Of a DNA stretch of 64,000 bases, positions 26,172 through 33,685 are shown piece by piece; position 1 is the stretch's first letter, and every line of letters begins with the position of its first letter. Source of the DNA: Nitrosospira multiformis (GTDB lineage Bacteria; Pseudomonadota; Gammaproteobacteria; Burkholderiales; Nitrosomonadaceae); the NCBI RefSeq assembly GCF_900111585.1, contig NZ_FOHI01000003.1:310001-374000 (forward strand), written 5' to 3'. Under the pieces are notes generated by a model. It saw only the letters and a program-made list of their open reading frames with translations. It had not been told where the DNA came from and ran no database searches. Position numbers and translations under genes: made by a program.

Positions 26172-27686
26172 CTACTTTTTCAAGATAGGGTTATACAATT
26201 GTTCAAACCCGGAATGGCAACCGAAGTCGACAATACCTGTTGCCAGGTTTCCGGTGTCCGGCAAAACCCGAAATACGACGATATCAAGCAAGCGGTGTAA
26301 ATATGTTTCTTCACTAGTATGAACTCCCATTACACCTGCATTTAAATAATAGGTGCCCGGGTTTAAGGAACAGCGAAAGTGGAACTCGACTTGATAAGCT
26401 GAATCTGCCTCAGCATAAGGCAGGCTTTCCTCAGGCGTGACTGCCGATGCACCTCCTCCCAGTTCCACTCCAGAGACGGTTTTGATGAGCATGCCGAAGC
26501 GTACGTTTGGTATCCCTTGAGTAAAATACACTTCGTATTTGAAGCAATAGACATTTCCTCGTTTCAGGCAATTTAGCGGATCGCCTGCCAGGTTGAGAAT
26601 CTTGGCTGATCTAATTATGGCTCCCCGAGGCTCATAACTGATCGTGCTTTGCGATTTGAGATGCGGGTCGAAGAATTCTTCAGAGTTGAAGGGTTCCGCC
26701 AGTCCAGCATCCGCACTTTTTCCCCCATGGTGACTGCTGATCGGTGATGAGGGGAGTGAGGTTGGAATGGAAGGAGTCCTGATTTCACTGCGGATCTGAT
26801 CGTGCTTGGATTCAGGGGCATAGAGAAGTTTTTGGTATTTCGCGACGATTGTTTTCGGTGCTCCGGAAATTAGTATCTCACCCTTATCAACGAGAATTGC
26901 CTGATCACACAATTCCACAACTGTGGCGCCGGCATGGGAAACAAAGAGGATCGTCGCGCCACTTTTTTTAATTGCTTCGATGCGCGAGAAGCACTTGCGC
27001 TGAAAGAGTTCATCCCCAACGGAAAGTGCCTCATCGACGACGAGGATATCGGGAGCGACGTTGATAGCGACGGCAAAGGCCAGTCTCACGACCATGCCGC
27101 TTGAATAACTCTTTACGGGTTGATCAATGAAATCGCCAATATCTGCAAAGACTTGGATGTCGCTATAGCGCGCCTCGATTTCTTCTTTAGTAAGACCCAG
27201 CACAGCGGCATTCATATATACGTTTTCTCGCCCGGTAAATTCCGGATTGAAACCAGAGCCCAGTTCCAGCAAGGCAGCTATGCGACCATTGGTTTCTATC
27301 AATCCATTCGTGGGCGACAATGTGCCGCAAATGATCTGAAGCAACGTAGATTTGCCGGAGCCGTTGCGGCCAATGATGCCAACCGTCTGGCCCTTTTTTA
27401 TTTCAAAGGAAACATCCTTCAGGGCCCAGAATTCCCGAAAATAGTGTTTGGGTGTTTTGCCCAGCAGCCGTTGCAGGCGAGGGAAGACAAACTGCTTCAG
27501 GCGGTCGCGCGGCGCGTCATAAATCTGGTAGCACTTTGAAATGTTTTGAACACGAACGGCAAAATTGCCGGAATTCGACATTGCACTTTCACTTTTATCA
27601 CTTCCTGCCTGATTCCCACATTCTGTTTCGGATAAGGGAAGGTTGACAGCATTTGCGATATCTTCCGTGTCAGAGAACATCGGCAA
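26172..27686 (-). CDS. polysaccharide ABC transporter ATPase with carbohydrate-binding domain
   Basis: This is the nucleotide-binding subunit (Wzt type) of an exporter that moves lipid-linked polysaccharide across the inner membrane. Walker A is GIIGRNGSGKSTLLQ, the signature is YSSGMVVRLAFAVAI and Walker B is PDILVVDEALSVGD. A C-terminal region of about 150 residues (NVYCFKYEVYF, then the SLNPGTYYLNAGVMG beta strands) matches the Wzt substrate-binding domain, which checks the glycan's end modification. The 504-residue length fits the fused form. The start overlaps the permease stop by 17 bp, so the two are coupled. Its downstream partner genes carry the methyl and sulfate activities that could make the recognised end group. 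Confidence 0.9.
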   Translation of the reverse strand: MPMFSDTEDIANAVNLPLSETECGNQAGSDKSESAMSNSGNFAVRVQNISKCYQIYDAPRDRLKQFVFPRLQRLLGKTPKHYFREFWALKDVSFEIKKGQTVGIIGRNGSGKSTLLQIICGTLSPTNGLIETNGRIAALLELGSGFNPEFTGRENVYMNAAVLGLTKEEIEARYSDIQVFADIGDFIDQPVKSYSSGMVVRLAFAVAINVAPDILVVDEALSVGDELFQRKCFSRIEAIKKSGATILFVSHAGATVVELCDQAILVDKGEILISGAPKTIVAKYQKLLYAPESKHDQIRSEIRTPSIPTSLPSSPISSHHGGKSADAGLAEPFNSEEFFDPHLKSQSTISYEPRGAIIRSAKILNLAGDPLNCLKRGNVYCFKYEVYFTQGIPNVRFGMLIKTVSGVELGGGASAVTPEESLPYAEADSAYQVEFHFRCSLNPGTYYLNAGVMGVHTSEETYLHRLLDIVVFRVLPDTGNLATGIVDFGCHSGFEQLYNPILKK

Positions 27687-28491
27687 ATCCCTTGCGGGTT
27701 TTCTGAAACCAGGCGAATCCTGCCCACGCCATCAGCAAGGAGGCAATCGTCATGATGCTCCAGTGCCCCAGGTCTGGCAGTTGTCCGAAGACGAGCACCT
27801 TTCTTCCTTCCTCGATGATGAACGCAAGCGGGTTAAGCTGTAATAAACCCTGGTATTTTTCAGGCAGGATGCTCAAAGGATAAAACACGGGGGAAAGAAA
27901 CAATAGCACGGTGGTAAACATTCCCGTGAGTTGCCCGATATCGCGCACAAATACGCCAAAGGCTGCCAGAAACCAGGCGAAGCCCATCGAAATAAAAATG
28001 AGCGGAAGCAGGACCAAGGGGAAAAGGATCACAGTCCAGGGCAGTTGATGGCTGATAAGGAGCTGCGCAAGCAACAGCACGCCAACGCTGATAACCGTGT
28101 GAAACAGCGCCGAGCCGAATGCTACCCAGGGGAGTATTTCCAGCGGGAAAATGACTTTTTTCACGTAATTGACGTTCGACAAGATCAAGGCGGGTGCGCG
28201 GTTGATGCACTCAGCGAACAGGCCATGCACAATCATGCCGACAAAAAGAATAATCGCGAAATCCGTTTTGCTTTCTTCTCCCCCCACTCCCCAGCGCGCC
28301 TTGAATACTACTGAAAATACGAACGTATAAATCACGAGCATGAGCAATGGGTTGAAGAAGGACCACGCCATGCCCATGATAGAGCCGCGGTAGCGTCCGA
28401 TGACTTCACGTTTGGTAAGCGCGATAATCAAATCTCTGTTGCGCCAGAGACTTGCGGCCATTTCATGTGGAAGAACAGAAAAATTTTGCAT
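27670..28491 (-). CDS. polysaccharide ABC transporter permease
   Basis: This is the membrane subunit (Wzm type, ABC2 family) of the exporter. The 273-residue protein has a cytoplasmic start with LIIALTKREVIGRYRGSIMGMAWSF, followed by about six hydrophobic segments including LLMLVIYTFVFSVVF and TVLLFLSPVFYPLSILPEKY, which are typical of the family. It is the first gene of the minus-strand cluster, so the operon promoter should lie in the 480 bp upstream region shared with hemP. It partners the ATPase that overlaps it. Confidence 0.9.
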   Translation of the reverse strand: MQNFSVLPHEMAASLWRNRDLIIALTKREVIGRYRGSIMGMAWSFFNPLLMLVIYTFVFSVVFKARWGVGGEESKTDFAIILFVGMIVHGLFAECINRAPALILSNVNYVKKVIFPLEILPWVAFGSALFHTVISVGVLLLAQLLISHQLPWTVILFPLVLLPLIFISMGFAWFLAAFGVFVRDIGQLTGMFTTVLLFLSPVFYPLSILPEKYQGLLQLNPLAFIIEEGRKVLVFGQLPDLGHWSIMTIASLLMAWAGFAWFQKTRKGFADVL

Positions 28492-28969
28492 TTAGCGCAT
28501 GGGATAGCTTTGCGCGATATTGGCTGTAGCGAAGCAAGCTGACTTGACCCGGTAAAAGCGTTTTCTGCGGCTTCAGTGGCGCAGCAAATGCCGGGCTATC
28601 TTTATTTTCCTAAAGGTATTTCGTCCGATCTGTATTATTGCCCCCAGTTGGGAGTTCACGTCAATCTCATGCGTACGACAATGAGCTTCGCTGTACGCAA
28701 GCTCCGTTGATCTGTCCGGAACCGTTTCCCTCATCTAGCAGGGTTCATCATAGCATAACGCTATTCTTCGCTGCCCCCGGCGCCCCGAAACATATGAGCC
28801 GCTTTTTACTCAAAAAAGGGGGCTGGCCTGAGGAAGCTCAAACAGATGTTAAACATCTCTAATCAATTCACGAATGGACATTGAAATAATTTTTTATTCA
28901 CTTCTTGCATTTCCCCCAAAGTTGCCTATAATACGAATCATTCTCATTAATAACTGCGGAAACGGCGCC
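28492..28969. other. divergent intergenic region between polysaccharide cluster and hemP
   Basis: This 478 bp stretch must carry the promoter for the minus-strand polysaccharide operon and, on the plus strand, the iron-controlled promoter of hemP (see the Fur-box entry near 28930). A plus-strand frame of 74 codons at 28638-28862 has no ribosome binding site and no recognisable product. I see no tRNA or repeat. Confidence 0.5.
28929..28949 (+). promoter_or_regulatory. Fur-box-like operator upstream of hemP
   Basis: The bases AATACGAATCATTCTCATTA, about 20 bp upstream of hemP, match the dyad of the ferric uptake regulator site. Read on the other strand they give TGAGAATGATTCGTATT, a common natural Fur-box form. 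A TATAAT-like element (CCTATAAT) directly adjoins or overlaps it, so Fur bound with Fe2+ would block the promoter. This is a motif match by eye. Confidence 0.65.
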
Positions 28970-29155
28970 ATGGATAAGTTACTCACAGTTCCGGAAACCA
29001 ACGCGGATAAACAAAAGTTCGTCATGCTGGATCGGACTCGACGCATCTATAGCGATGCGCTGTTTTCCCACGGTGATGAGGTGTTTATTCAGCATCAGGG
29101 CGAACAATATCGCTTGCGGCGTACCCGTAACGGTAAGCTCATTTTAACCAAATAA
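28970..29155 (+). CDS. hemP: hemin uptake protein HemP
   Basis: The 61-residue protein ends with the family hallmark EVFIQHQGEQYRLRRTRNGKLILTK, and before that has RRIYSDALF. HemP is a small cytoplasmic protein of iron and heme uptake loci; in Burkholderia it acts as an activator of heme-uptake genes. The ATG at 28970 was chosen because the longer frame from 28874 runs across the Fur box and promoter. It is followed by bfd after 49 bp and bfr after that, probably as one iron-regulated unit. Confidence 0.88.
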   Translation: MDKLLTVPETNADKQKFVMLDRTRRIYSDALFSHGDEVFIQHQGEQYRLRRTRNGKLILTK

Positions 29156-29204
29156 CAGAAATACTGGACGAATAGCAGGGAATAGTAGACTTAGGGCGCT
29201 CATC

Positions 29205-29402
29205 ATGTATATTTGTGTCTGCAAAGGTGTAACCGATACCGCCATCCGGGAAGCCGTCATTCATCGAGGTGCCGACCGGATGCGGGATTTAAAGACTTGT
29301 CTGGGTGTGAGCGAGCAGTGCGGAATATGCGCATGCCACGCGAAGGAGGTCCTGGAAAAGGCACTGATGCAGAAAAACGTGGTTCAACACCATCCTACAT
29401 AA
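29205..29402 (+). CDS. bfd: bacterioferritin-associated ferredoxin
   Basis: This is a 65-residue [2Fe-2S] protein that reduces and mobilises iron from bacterioferritin. The four Cys ligands appear as CVC near the start (MYICVCKG) and CGIC near residue 40 (SEQCGICACHA), the CxC and CxxC spacing of the Bfd family. It is immediately upstream of bfr (40 bp), the classic pair. The start ATG at 29205 leaves the conserved N-terminus intact. Regulation is probably shared with hemP. Confidence 0.93.
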   Translation: MYICVCKGVTDTAIREAVIHRGADRMRDLKTCLGVSEQCGICACHAKEVLEKALMQKNVVQHHPT

Positions 29403-29442
29403 ACCCACTCGTTAATTCGAGATCTCGCCTGAGGAGGCATAC

Positions 29443-29907
29443 ATGAAGAGCAACGCAGACATTATCCAGTGGCTTAACCGCCAATTGCAGCATGAATTGA
29501 CGGCCATCAATCAGTATTTCCTTCATGCCCGCATGTACGAAAACTGGGGTTTCGACAGGCTTGGCAAGCTGGAATATGAGGAATCCATAGAAGAGATGAA
29601 GCATGCCGATGCGCTCATCAAGCGCATCCTGTTTCTGGAGGGATTACCCAACCTGCAGGAACTGGGCAAGCTCTTGATTGGTGAGAAAGCGGAGGAATGC
29701 GTTGACTGCGACCTCAGGCTTGAAATGATTTCACGCGAGACGCTGCTCGGTGGAATCGCCGTGTGTGAAGCAGCAAAGGATTACGTTTCGCGGGAGCTTC
29801 TGAAAGAAATCCTGGAAGATACTGAAGAGCATATCGACTGGCTGGAAACGCAGTTGGATGTGATGCAGAAGGTGGGTATCCAGAACTGGCTGCAGAGCCA
29901 GATGTAG
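29443..29907 (+). CDS. bfr: bacterioferritin
   Basis: This heme-containing iron-storage protein assembles into a 24-mer. The 154-residue sequence has every canonical ligand at the classical numbering. The ferroxidase site is E18, E51, H54, E94, E127 and H130, and the heme-coordinating Met is M52. It oxidises Fe2+ and stores it as a ferric core, which the Bfd protein encoded just upstream can release. A GGAGG ribosome binding site precedes the ATG, and a strong hairpin terminator follows at 29920. This indicates that the hemP-bfd-bfr unit ends here. Confidence 0.97.
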   Translation: MKSNADIIQWLNRQLQHELTAINQYFLHARMYENWGFDRLGKLEYEESIEEMKHADALIKRILFLEGLPNLQELGKLLIGEKAEECVDCDLRLEMISRETLLGGIAVCEAAKDYVSRELLKEILEDTEEHIDWLETQLDVMQKVGIQNWLQSQM

Positions 29908-29919
29908 ACTTGTTTATGT

Positions 29920-29945
29920 GCCGCTGGATTTCTTTTTCCAGCGGC
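29920..29945 (+). terminator. hairpin terminator after bfr
   Basis: A perfect 9 bp stem GCCGCTGGA / TCCAGCGGC encloses an 8-base T-rich loop, 13 bp after the bfr stop. A U-rich run (CCTTTATTTTA) follows. It is a good factor-independent terminator. It lies inside the longest frame of the next ORF, so that frame's first codons are not a likely start. Confidence 0.75.
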
Positions 29946-30011
29946 AACCTTTATTTTAGCCAGCCAGCCCCGACAGGGCAAGCCAGCTTTCTGACCTGTC
30001 CGGAGTGGGCT

Positions 30012-30905
30012 GTGCAACAGCTTAAGGCAACATCGCTGGCTAATCTCTGTGTTCCCGCCTCTGCCCTGCTTAAACCGGAGCACCGCGATTCCGCAGCCTC
30101 CAGACAGGATAAATCCTCTCCTTCTTCGAATTTATTCATCCACCGCAAGCAGACGCCGCAGATATTGCAATCGCTGCTCGGAAAAAATCTGGTTGAGATT
30201 GTCAGGCAATTTTTCAGGGCGCAGGGCAGCAATCCCTTTTTTACCCCTGAAAGGCTGACGCGGATAGCGCGACTGGGTCGATCATCGGCTTTGATCGAGA
30301 AATCGAAACCCGTACCTGCCGACAAGCGACCGACTGGTAGCAAGCCTGTTCATTCACTCCCACCCGATCGAGTCGATCCCGAAAATCATGTCGGACAGGA
30401 AGTCACTGAAACGGATAGATTTCCACTGATCAAGGAATCCGCTCCGCCAGCGCCGTTTTCTTTTGAGCATTCACCCTCCGTCGCTTCCGGTGAAAAAGGA
30501 GACGGCACGTGCGAGGGATCCGGTATCGGAGGGCGTTGCGTTCTGTGCGTAGGGGGGCGCGCCGCTCTGTATCCGGAATATCGCCGTGTAGTGGAGGCTT
30601 CGGGCGGTAAGCTGGTGATCTACAGGAACATGCCTCAGGGCCCGGGACATCACTTGCCCGTATTGTTGGACAATGCCGACATGGTTGTCTGCCCCCTGGA
30701 TTGCGTAAACCATACTGCTTTTTTCACCGTCAAGCGTTACTGCGGGCGTTCCGGCAAGCCCTGCGTCTTGTTGGATCGCTCAAACCTTTCCACCTTTCGT
30801 AAAGGTATCGCTACTCTGGCGGTATTGTATACCTCACCCGCACCGGGTAAATCCGATCAATCAAGGAGACGTTCGCCAGCTTCCCCCGAAGAGGGGCCAG
30901 TTTAA
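30012..30905 (+). CDS. DUF2325 domain protein
   Basis: The C-terminal 110 residues match the DUF2325 family: CVLCVGGRAALYPEYRRVVEASGG, then HHLPVLLDNADMVVCPLDCVNHTAFFTVKRYCGRSGKP. DUF2325 proteins are small Rossmann-like proteins of unknown function. The first 180 residues are low in hydrophobicity and look disordered. The frame opens at 29910, but the bfr terminator hairpin lies in its first codons. The GTG at 30012 with GGAG 6 bases upstream is a better start and gives about 297 residues. Its place between bfr and the copper oxidase suggests a metal-related role, which is inference only. Confidence 0.65.
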   Translation: MQQLKATSLANLCVPASALLKPEHRDSAASRQDKSSPSSNLFIHRKQTPQILQSLLGKNLVEIVRQFFRAQGSNPFFTPERLTRIARLGRSSALIEKSKPVPADKRPTGSKPVHSLPPDRVDPENHVGQEVTETDRFPLIKESAPPAPFSFEHSPSVASGEKGDGTCEGSGIGGRCVLCVGGRAALYPEYRRVVEASGGKLVIYRNMPQGPGHHLPVLLDNADMVVCPLDCVNHTAFFTVKRYCGRSGKPCVLLDRSNLSTFRKGIATLAVLYTSPAPGKSDQSRRRSPASPEEGPV

Positions 30906-30997
30906 GGATTATTAAGATTAAGGACATTCAGACCTGACGGTGTAGAAATCGGTAGGGGTTAGTAGGGGTCGGGTCAGGATTTTTATGATATCTTGCA

Positions 30998-31017
30998 GTG
31001 ATTATCATTCGTATTAT
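30998..31017 (+). promoter_or_regulatory. Fur-box-like operator upstream of multicopper oxidase
   Basis: The stretch GTGATTATCATTCGTATTAT resembles a Fur dyad and shares ATTCGTATTATA with the hemP site read on the other strand. TATTAT inside it could be the -10 element, so bound Fur would block transcription. It lies only 6 bp before the ATG at 31024. This rules out the longer frame from 30985 and leaves a very short leader. This is a match by eye. Confidence 0.6.
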
Positions 31018-31023
31018 AAAAAC

Positions 31024-32022
31024 ATGAATATTTGCAATGCAGGCCGGGTTATGGCGCTGCTTGGTCTTCTTGTACTTTTCGACGTGGGGCAGGCAATGGC
31101 CGCGGAAAGGGAGTACTGGGTTGCGGCGGAAAAAGTTACCTGGAACTATGCGCCGTCCGGGAAGAATCTGATCAAGCCCGATGATGGATTGGGAGTGTGG
31201 GGCAAAACGCTGACATATCCCAAGTATCGTTATTTTGGCTACAAGGATGGGCGCTACAAGGAGCGATTGGTGCAGCCGGAGTGGGCAGGAATTCTGGGCC
31301 CCCAGCTTCGGGCAGAGGTGGGCGACACCCTCAAGGTTCATTTTCTGAACAAGACCGACCGGCCGCTTTCCATGCACCCGCATGGCGTATTTTATGACAA
31401 GAAAAACGAGGGCGCGGATGCCGCCAGCGCAGGAGCAGGTATCGGGGCTGCAGTGCCCCCGGGGAAATCCTTCACTTATACCTGGGTTGTGGATGAGGCT
31501 TCCGGTCCCGGACCAACTGATCCTTCCTCGATCGTCTGGCTGTATCACTCGCATGTAATGGAAGAGGAAGAGGCGAATCTCGGCCTGGTCGGTACCATCA
31601 TTGTGACCCGGCAGGGCATGGCAAGATCGACGCGCGATCCGTCGCCGAATGATGTGGATCAGGAATTCACCACCTTGTTCATGATCTTCAATGAGGAGAA
31701 CGGGGAAGAAAGCGGGATGAAGCATACCATCAACGGTCGCATTTTCGGCAACCTCAAGGGTTACGATACAGGTATTGGAAAGCGCGTGCGCTGGCACGTC
31801 GTGGCACTCGGTAACGAGACGGATAACCATACCGTGCACTGGCATGCGCAGACAGTACTCGATCATGGACGCCGCACGGATGTGGTGGAAGTGCTTCCTG
31901 CAAGCATGACCTCAGTCGACATGATTCCGCGTTCACCCGGTAACTGGCTACTGCACTGCCACGTCGACGATCACATGATGGCCGGAATGTCTACCCGGTG
32001 GAACGTGGCGCCGGCAAAATGA
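31024..32022 (+). CDS. two-domain multicopper oxidase
   Basis: This is an exported copper enzyme of about 332 residues, with a signal peptide ending AMA|AE near residue 27. Four copper-ligand motifs are present: HPHG (first His about 118), LYHSHV, HTVHWHA and LLHCHVDDHMMAGM with H311-C312-H313. The last carries the type 1 copper Cys and the axial Met, so type 1 copper is only in the second domain. Length and motifs fit the two-domain family whose member from Nitrosomonas europaea was crystallised. Likely periplasmic roles are cuprous or ferrous ion oxidation. It heads a group with DUF4198, PepSY_TM and TonB-receptor genes. Confidence 0.87.
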   Translation: MNICNAGRVMALLGLLVLFDVGQAMAAEREYWVAAEKVTWNYAPSGKNLIKPDDGLGVWGKTLTYPKYRYFGYKDGRYKERLVQPEWAGILGPQLRAEVGDTLKVHFLNKTDRPLSMHPHGVFYDKKNEGADAASAGAGIGAAVPPGKSFTYTWVVDEASGPGPTDPSSIVWLYHSHVMEEEEANLGLVGTIIVTRQGMARSTRDPSPNDVDQEFTTLFMIFNEENGEESGMKHTINGRIFGNLKGYDTGIGKRVRWHVVALGNETDNHTVHWHAQTVLDHGRRTDVVEVLPASMTSVDMIPRSPGNWLLHCHVDDHMMAGMSTRWNVAPAK

Positions 32023-32092
32023 TGAAAGATAAATACTTATAACAACTCAATCATTTCCAATCCCTGATAAATAATAGAAAAGGAAAAGCCCG

Positions 32093-32755
32093 ATGAAACT
32101 CCCGCAATTTATCCATTTTACAAGTATGGGTATTATCGGCTGTGTGCTCAGCCTGGATGTTGCAGCTCATGCGCTGTGGCTTGAGAAAGAAGCCGGAGCA
32201 ATCCGGCTTTATTTCGGTGAATACGCGGAAAATCTGCGTGAGCCTTCGCCGGGCAGGCTCGATAGCATTATCGAACCGAAGGTGACGGTGGTAAACGCAA
32301 AAGGCGTTGAAAAGCCCATCGAAGTCAGGCGCGAGAATAATTATTTTGCGATACCGGCAGGTAAGGAGGCTCAGGACGGCGCTGTACTGGTGCAGGCGCT
32401 CAAGCAATCCATACGCGAGCCGCAAGGGCAAATTCCGTCTCCTACCTACAGACGATTTCTCTACACGCGTCTCGGTAGCGGAGGCAACCTGCCGCTCGAT
32501 ATCCAGGAATCCGGCAACACACTGCGCCTGACCTACTTGGGAAAGCCTGTCCCCAAGGTCGAAATCGTGGTCATCGCCCCCAATGGCTGGGAGAAACATC
32601 TGCAAACGGATGAGAAGGGGGAGGTGACCTACTCGTTGCTCGAGCCGGGCCTGTATGTGATCGAAGCGAAATACGAGATGCACAAACCCGGCGAGTTCGA
32701 AGGCAAGGCATACGCGGTCGAGAGCCACAAGATTACACGCAGCCTGTACAAATAA
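32093..32755 (+). CDS. DUF4198-like periplasmic protein
   Basis: The 220-residue protein has an N-terminal signal peptide (hydrophobic segment MGIIGCVLSLDVAAHA) and then the ALWLEKE start typical of DUF4198-family proteins. These are beta-rich and are often found beside metal transporters and TonB receptors. The C-terminal half (KVEIVVIAPNGWEKHLQTDEKGEVTYSLLEPGLYVIEAKYE) has a carboxypeptidase-regulatory-like beta-sandwich pattern. AGGAAAA precedes the ATG. It abuts the next gene directly (TAA then ATG). A role in metal binding or presentation is inferred from context. Confidence 0.7.
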   Translation: MKLPQFIHFTSMGIIGCVLSLDVAAHALWLEKEAGAIRLYFGEYAENLREPSPGRLDSIIEPKVTVVNAKGVEKPIEVRRENNYFAIPAGKEAQDGAVLVQALKQSIREPQGQIPSPTYRRFLYTRLGSGGNLPLDIQESGNTLRLTYLGKPVPKVEIVVIAPNGWEKHLQTDEKGEVTYSLLEPGLYVIEAKYEMHKPGEFEGKAYAVESHKITRSLYK

Positions 32756-33529
32756 ATGAGTACTGTTCAATCCGGGGCGCAAGCAGCTCCCAAAGCTTCT
32801 GCAACTTCTGCAACTGCGCAGAGCATGGAGTCTCACGTTGCAGGGCAGGGGGCGCGTCCCGTGGTGACGGAGCCACGCGGTTACCTCTTTTTATCACAGG
32901 GAATGAAGCGCGGCCGCTTTCTGGTCTGGCTACGCCGCACTCATGCCTGGATGGGATTGTGGGGCGCAGCGCTTGGCCTGCTATTCGGGATATCCGGGAT
33001 TCTGCTGAATCACCGCAGCGAAATGAAAATTCCCCTTGCGGCGCAGCATGAAACCCGCGAAATACTTACTCCACCTGCCAACAGCGTTGAGTCACCGGAG
33101 GCGCTGGAATCATGGCTACGCGAAAAATTCAAAATGCCCGATGCAAAATCGCGCACCCAGAAAAAACCGGCGGGGCCGGTGCCATGGGGAGGGGGGCAGG
33201 TCATACAGCCGGAAAACTGGCGTATTACGCTCCTTGCACCCAATCACAGCGTGACCGCCGAATACTGGAAAGGAGATGCCGAGACGCATATCGAGCGGAA
33301 AGAGGCCAATGCCTGGGCGACTCTGGCAAACTTCCACAAGGGAAGCGGAATGTCCAATGTCTGGATATTGCTCACCGATACACTGGCAGGCGGTCTTCTG
33401 GTGCTGGCAATCACGGGCACGCTGTTGTGGAGTCGCCTGCATGGCCCCCGCTTGATGGCAGCCGGGTTGATTGGGACAACCCTGACGACTGCTGCGATCC
33501 TCATGCTGACGACGCTATCGCTGGCATGA
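32756..33529 (+). CDS. PepSY-type membrane protein
   Basis: The 257-residue protein has a long cytoplasmic N-terminus and a first transmembrane segment at LRRTHAWMGLWGAALGLLFGISGILLNHR, which contains the conserved H of the PepSY-associated family. A periplasmic part and two further hydrophobic segments near the C-terminus (TDTLAGGLLVLAITGTLLW; GLIGTTLTTAAILMLTTLSLA) follow. PepSY_TM proteins are often coded next to TonB-dependent siderophore receptors and are thought to reduce or process imported ferric siderophores. Its ATG follows the DUF4198 stop with no gap, so the two are likely coupled. The TonB receptor starts 157 bp downstream. Confidence 0.72.
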   Translation: MSTVQSGAQAAPKASATSATAQSMESHVAGQGARPVVTEPRGYLFLSQGMKRGRFLVWLRRTHAWMGLWGAALGLLFGISGILLNHRSEMKIPLAAQHETREILTPPANSVESPEALESWLREKFKMPDAKSRTQKKPAGPVPWGGGQVIQPENWRITLLAPNHSVTAEYWKGDAETHIERKEANAWATLANFHKGSGMSNVWILLTDTLAGGLLVLAITGTLLWSRLHGPRLMAAGLIGTTLTTAAILMLTTLSLA

Positions 33530-33685
33530 TCGTTATTTTTTAGAACGGGGTCCCTGAATTGCGATAAAAAAATGTCCAATTGATTATAATTTCCCGCCCA
33601 GTTTCATGGGAAAAAGAATCCACAGCCAGCCAACGCCTTCGTGCTTGTAGCCAGCCAGCAGTAAGAAAATTAAAAGAGGCTATAA

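Noticed and set aside
29910-30011. first 34 codons of the DUF2325 frame
   Set aside because: They cover the bfr terminator hairpin, and a GTG with a GGAG site at 30012 is a better start.
30985-31023. upstream 13-codon extension of the multicopper oxidase
   Set aside because: It overlaps the Fur-like site and the likely -10, so it is not expected to be in the mRNA.
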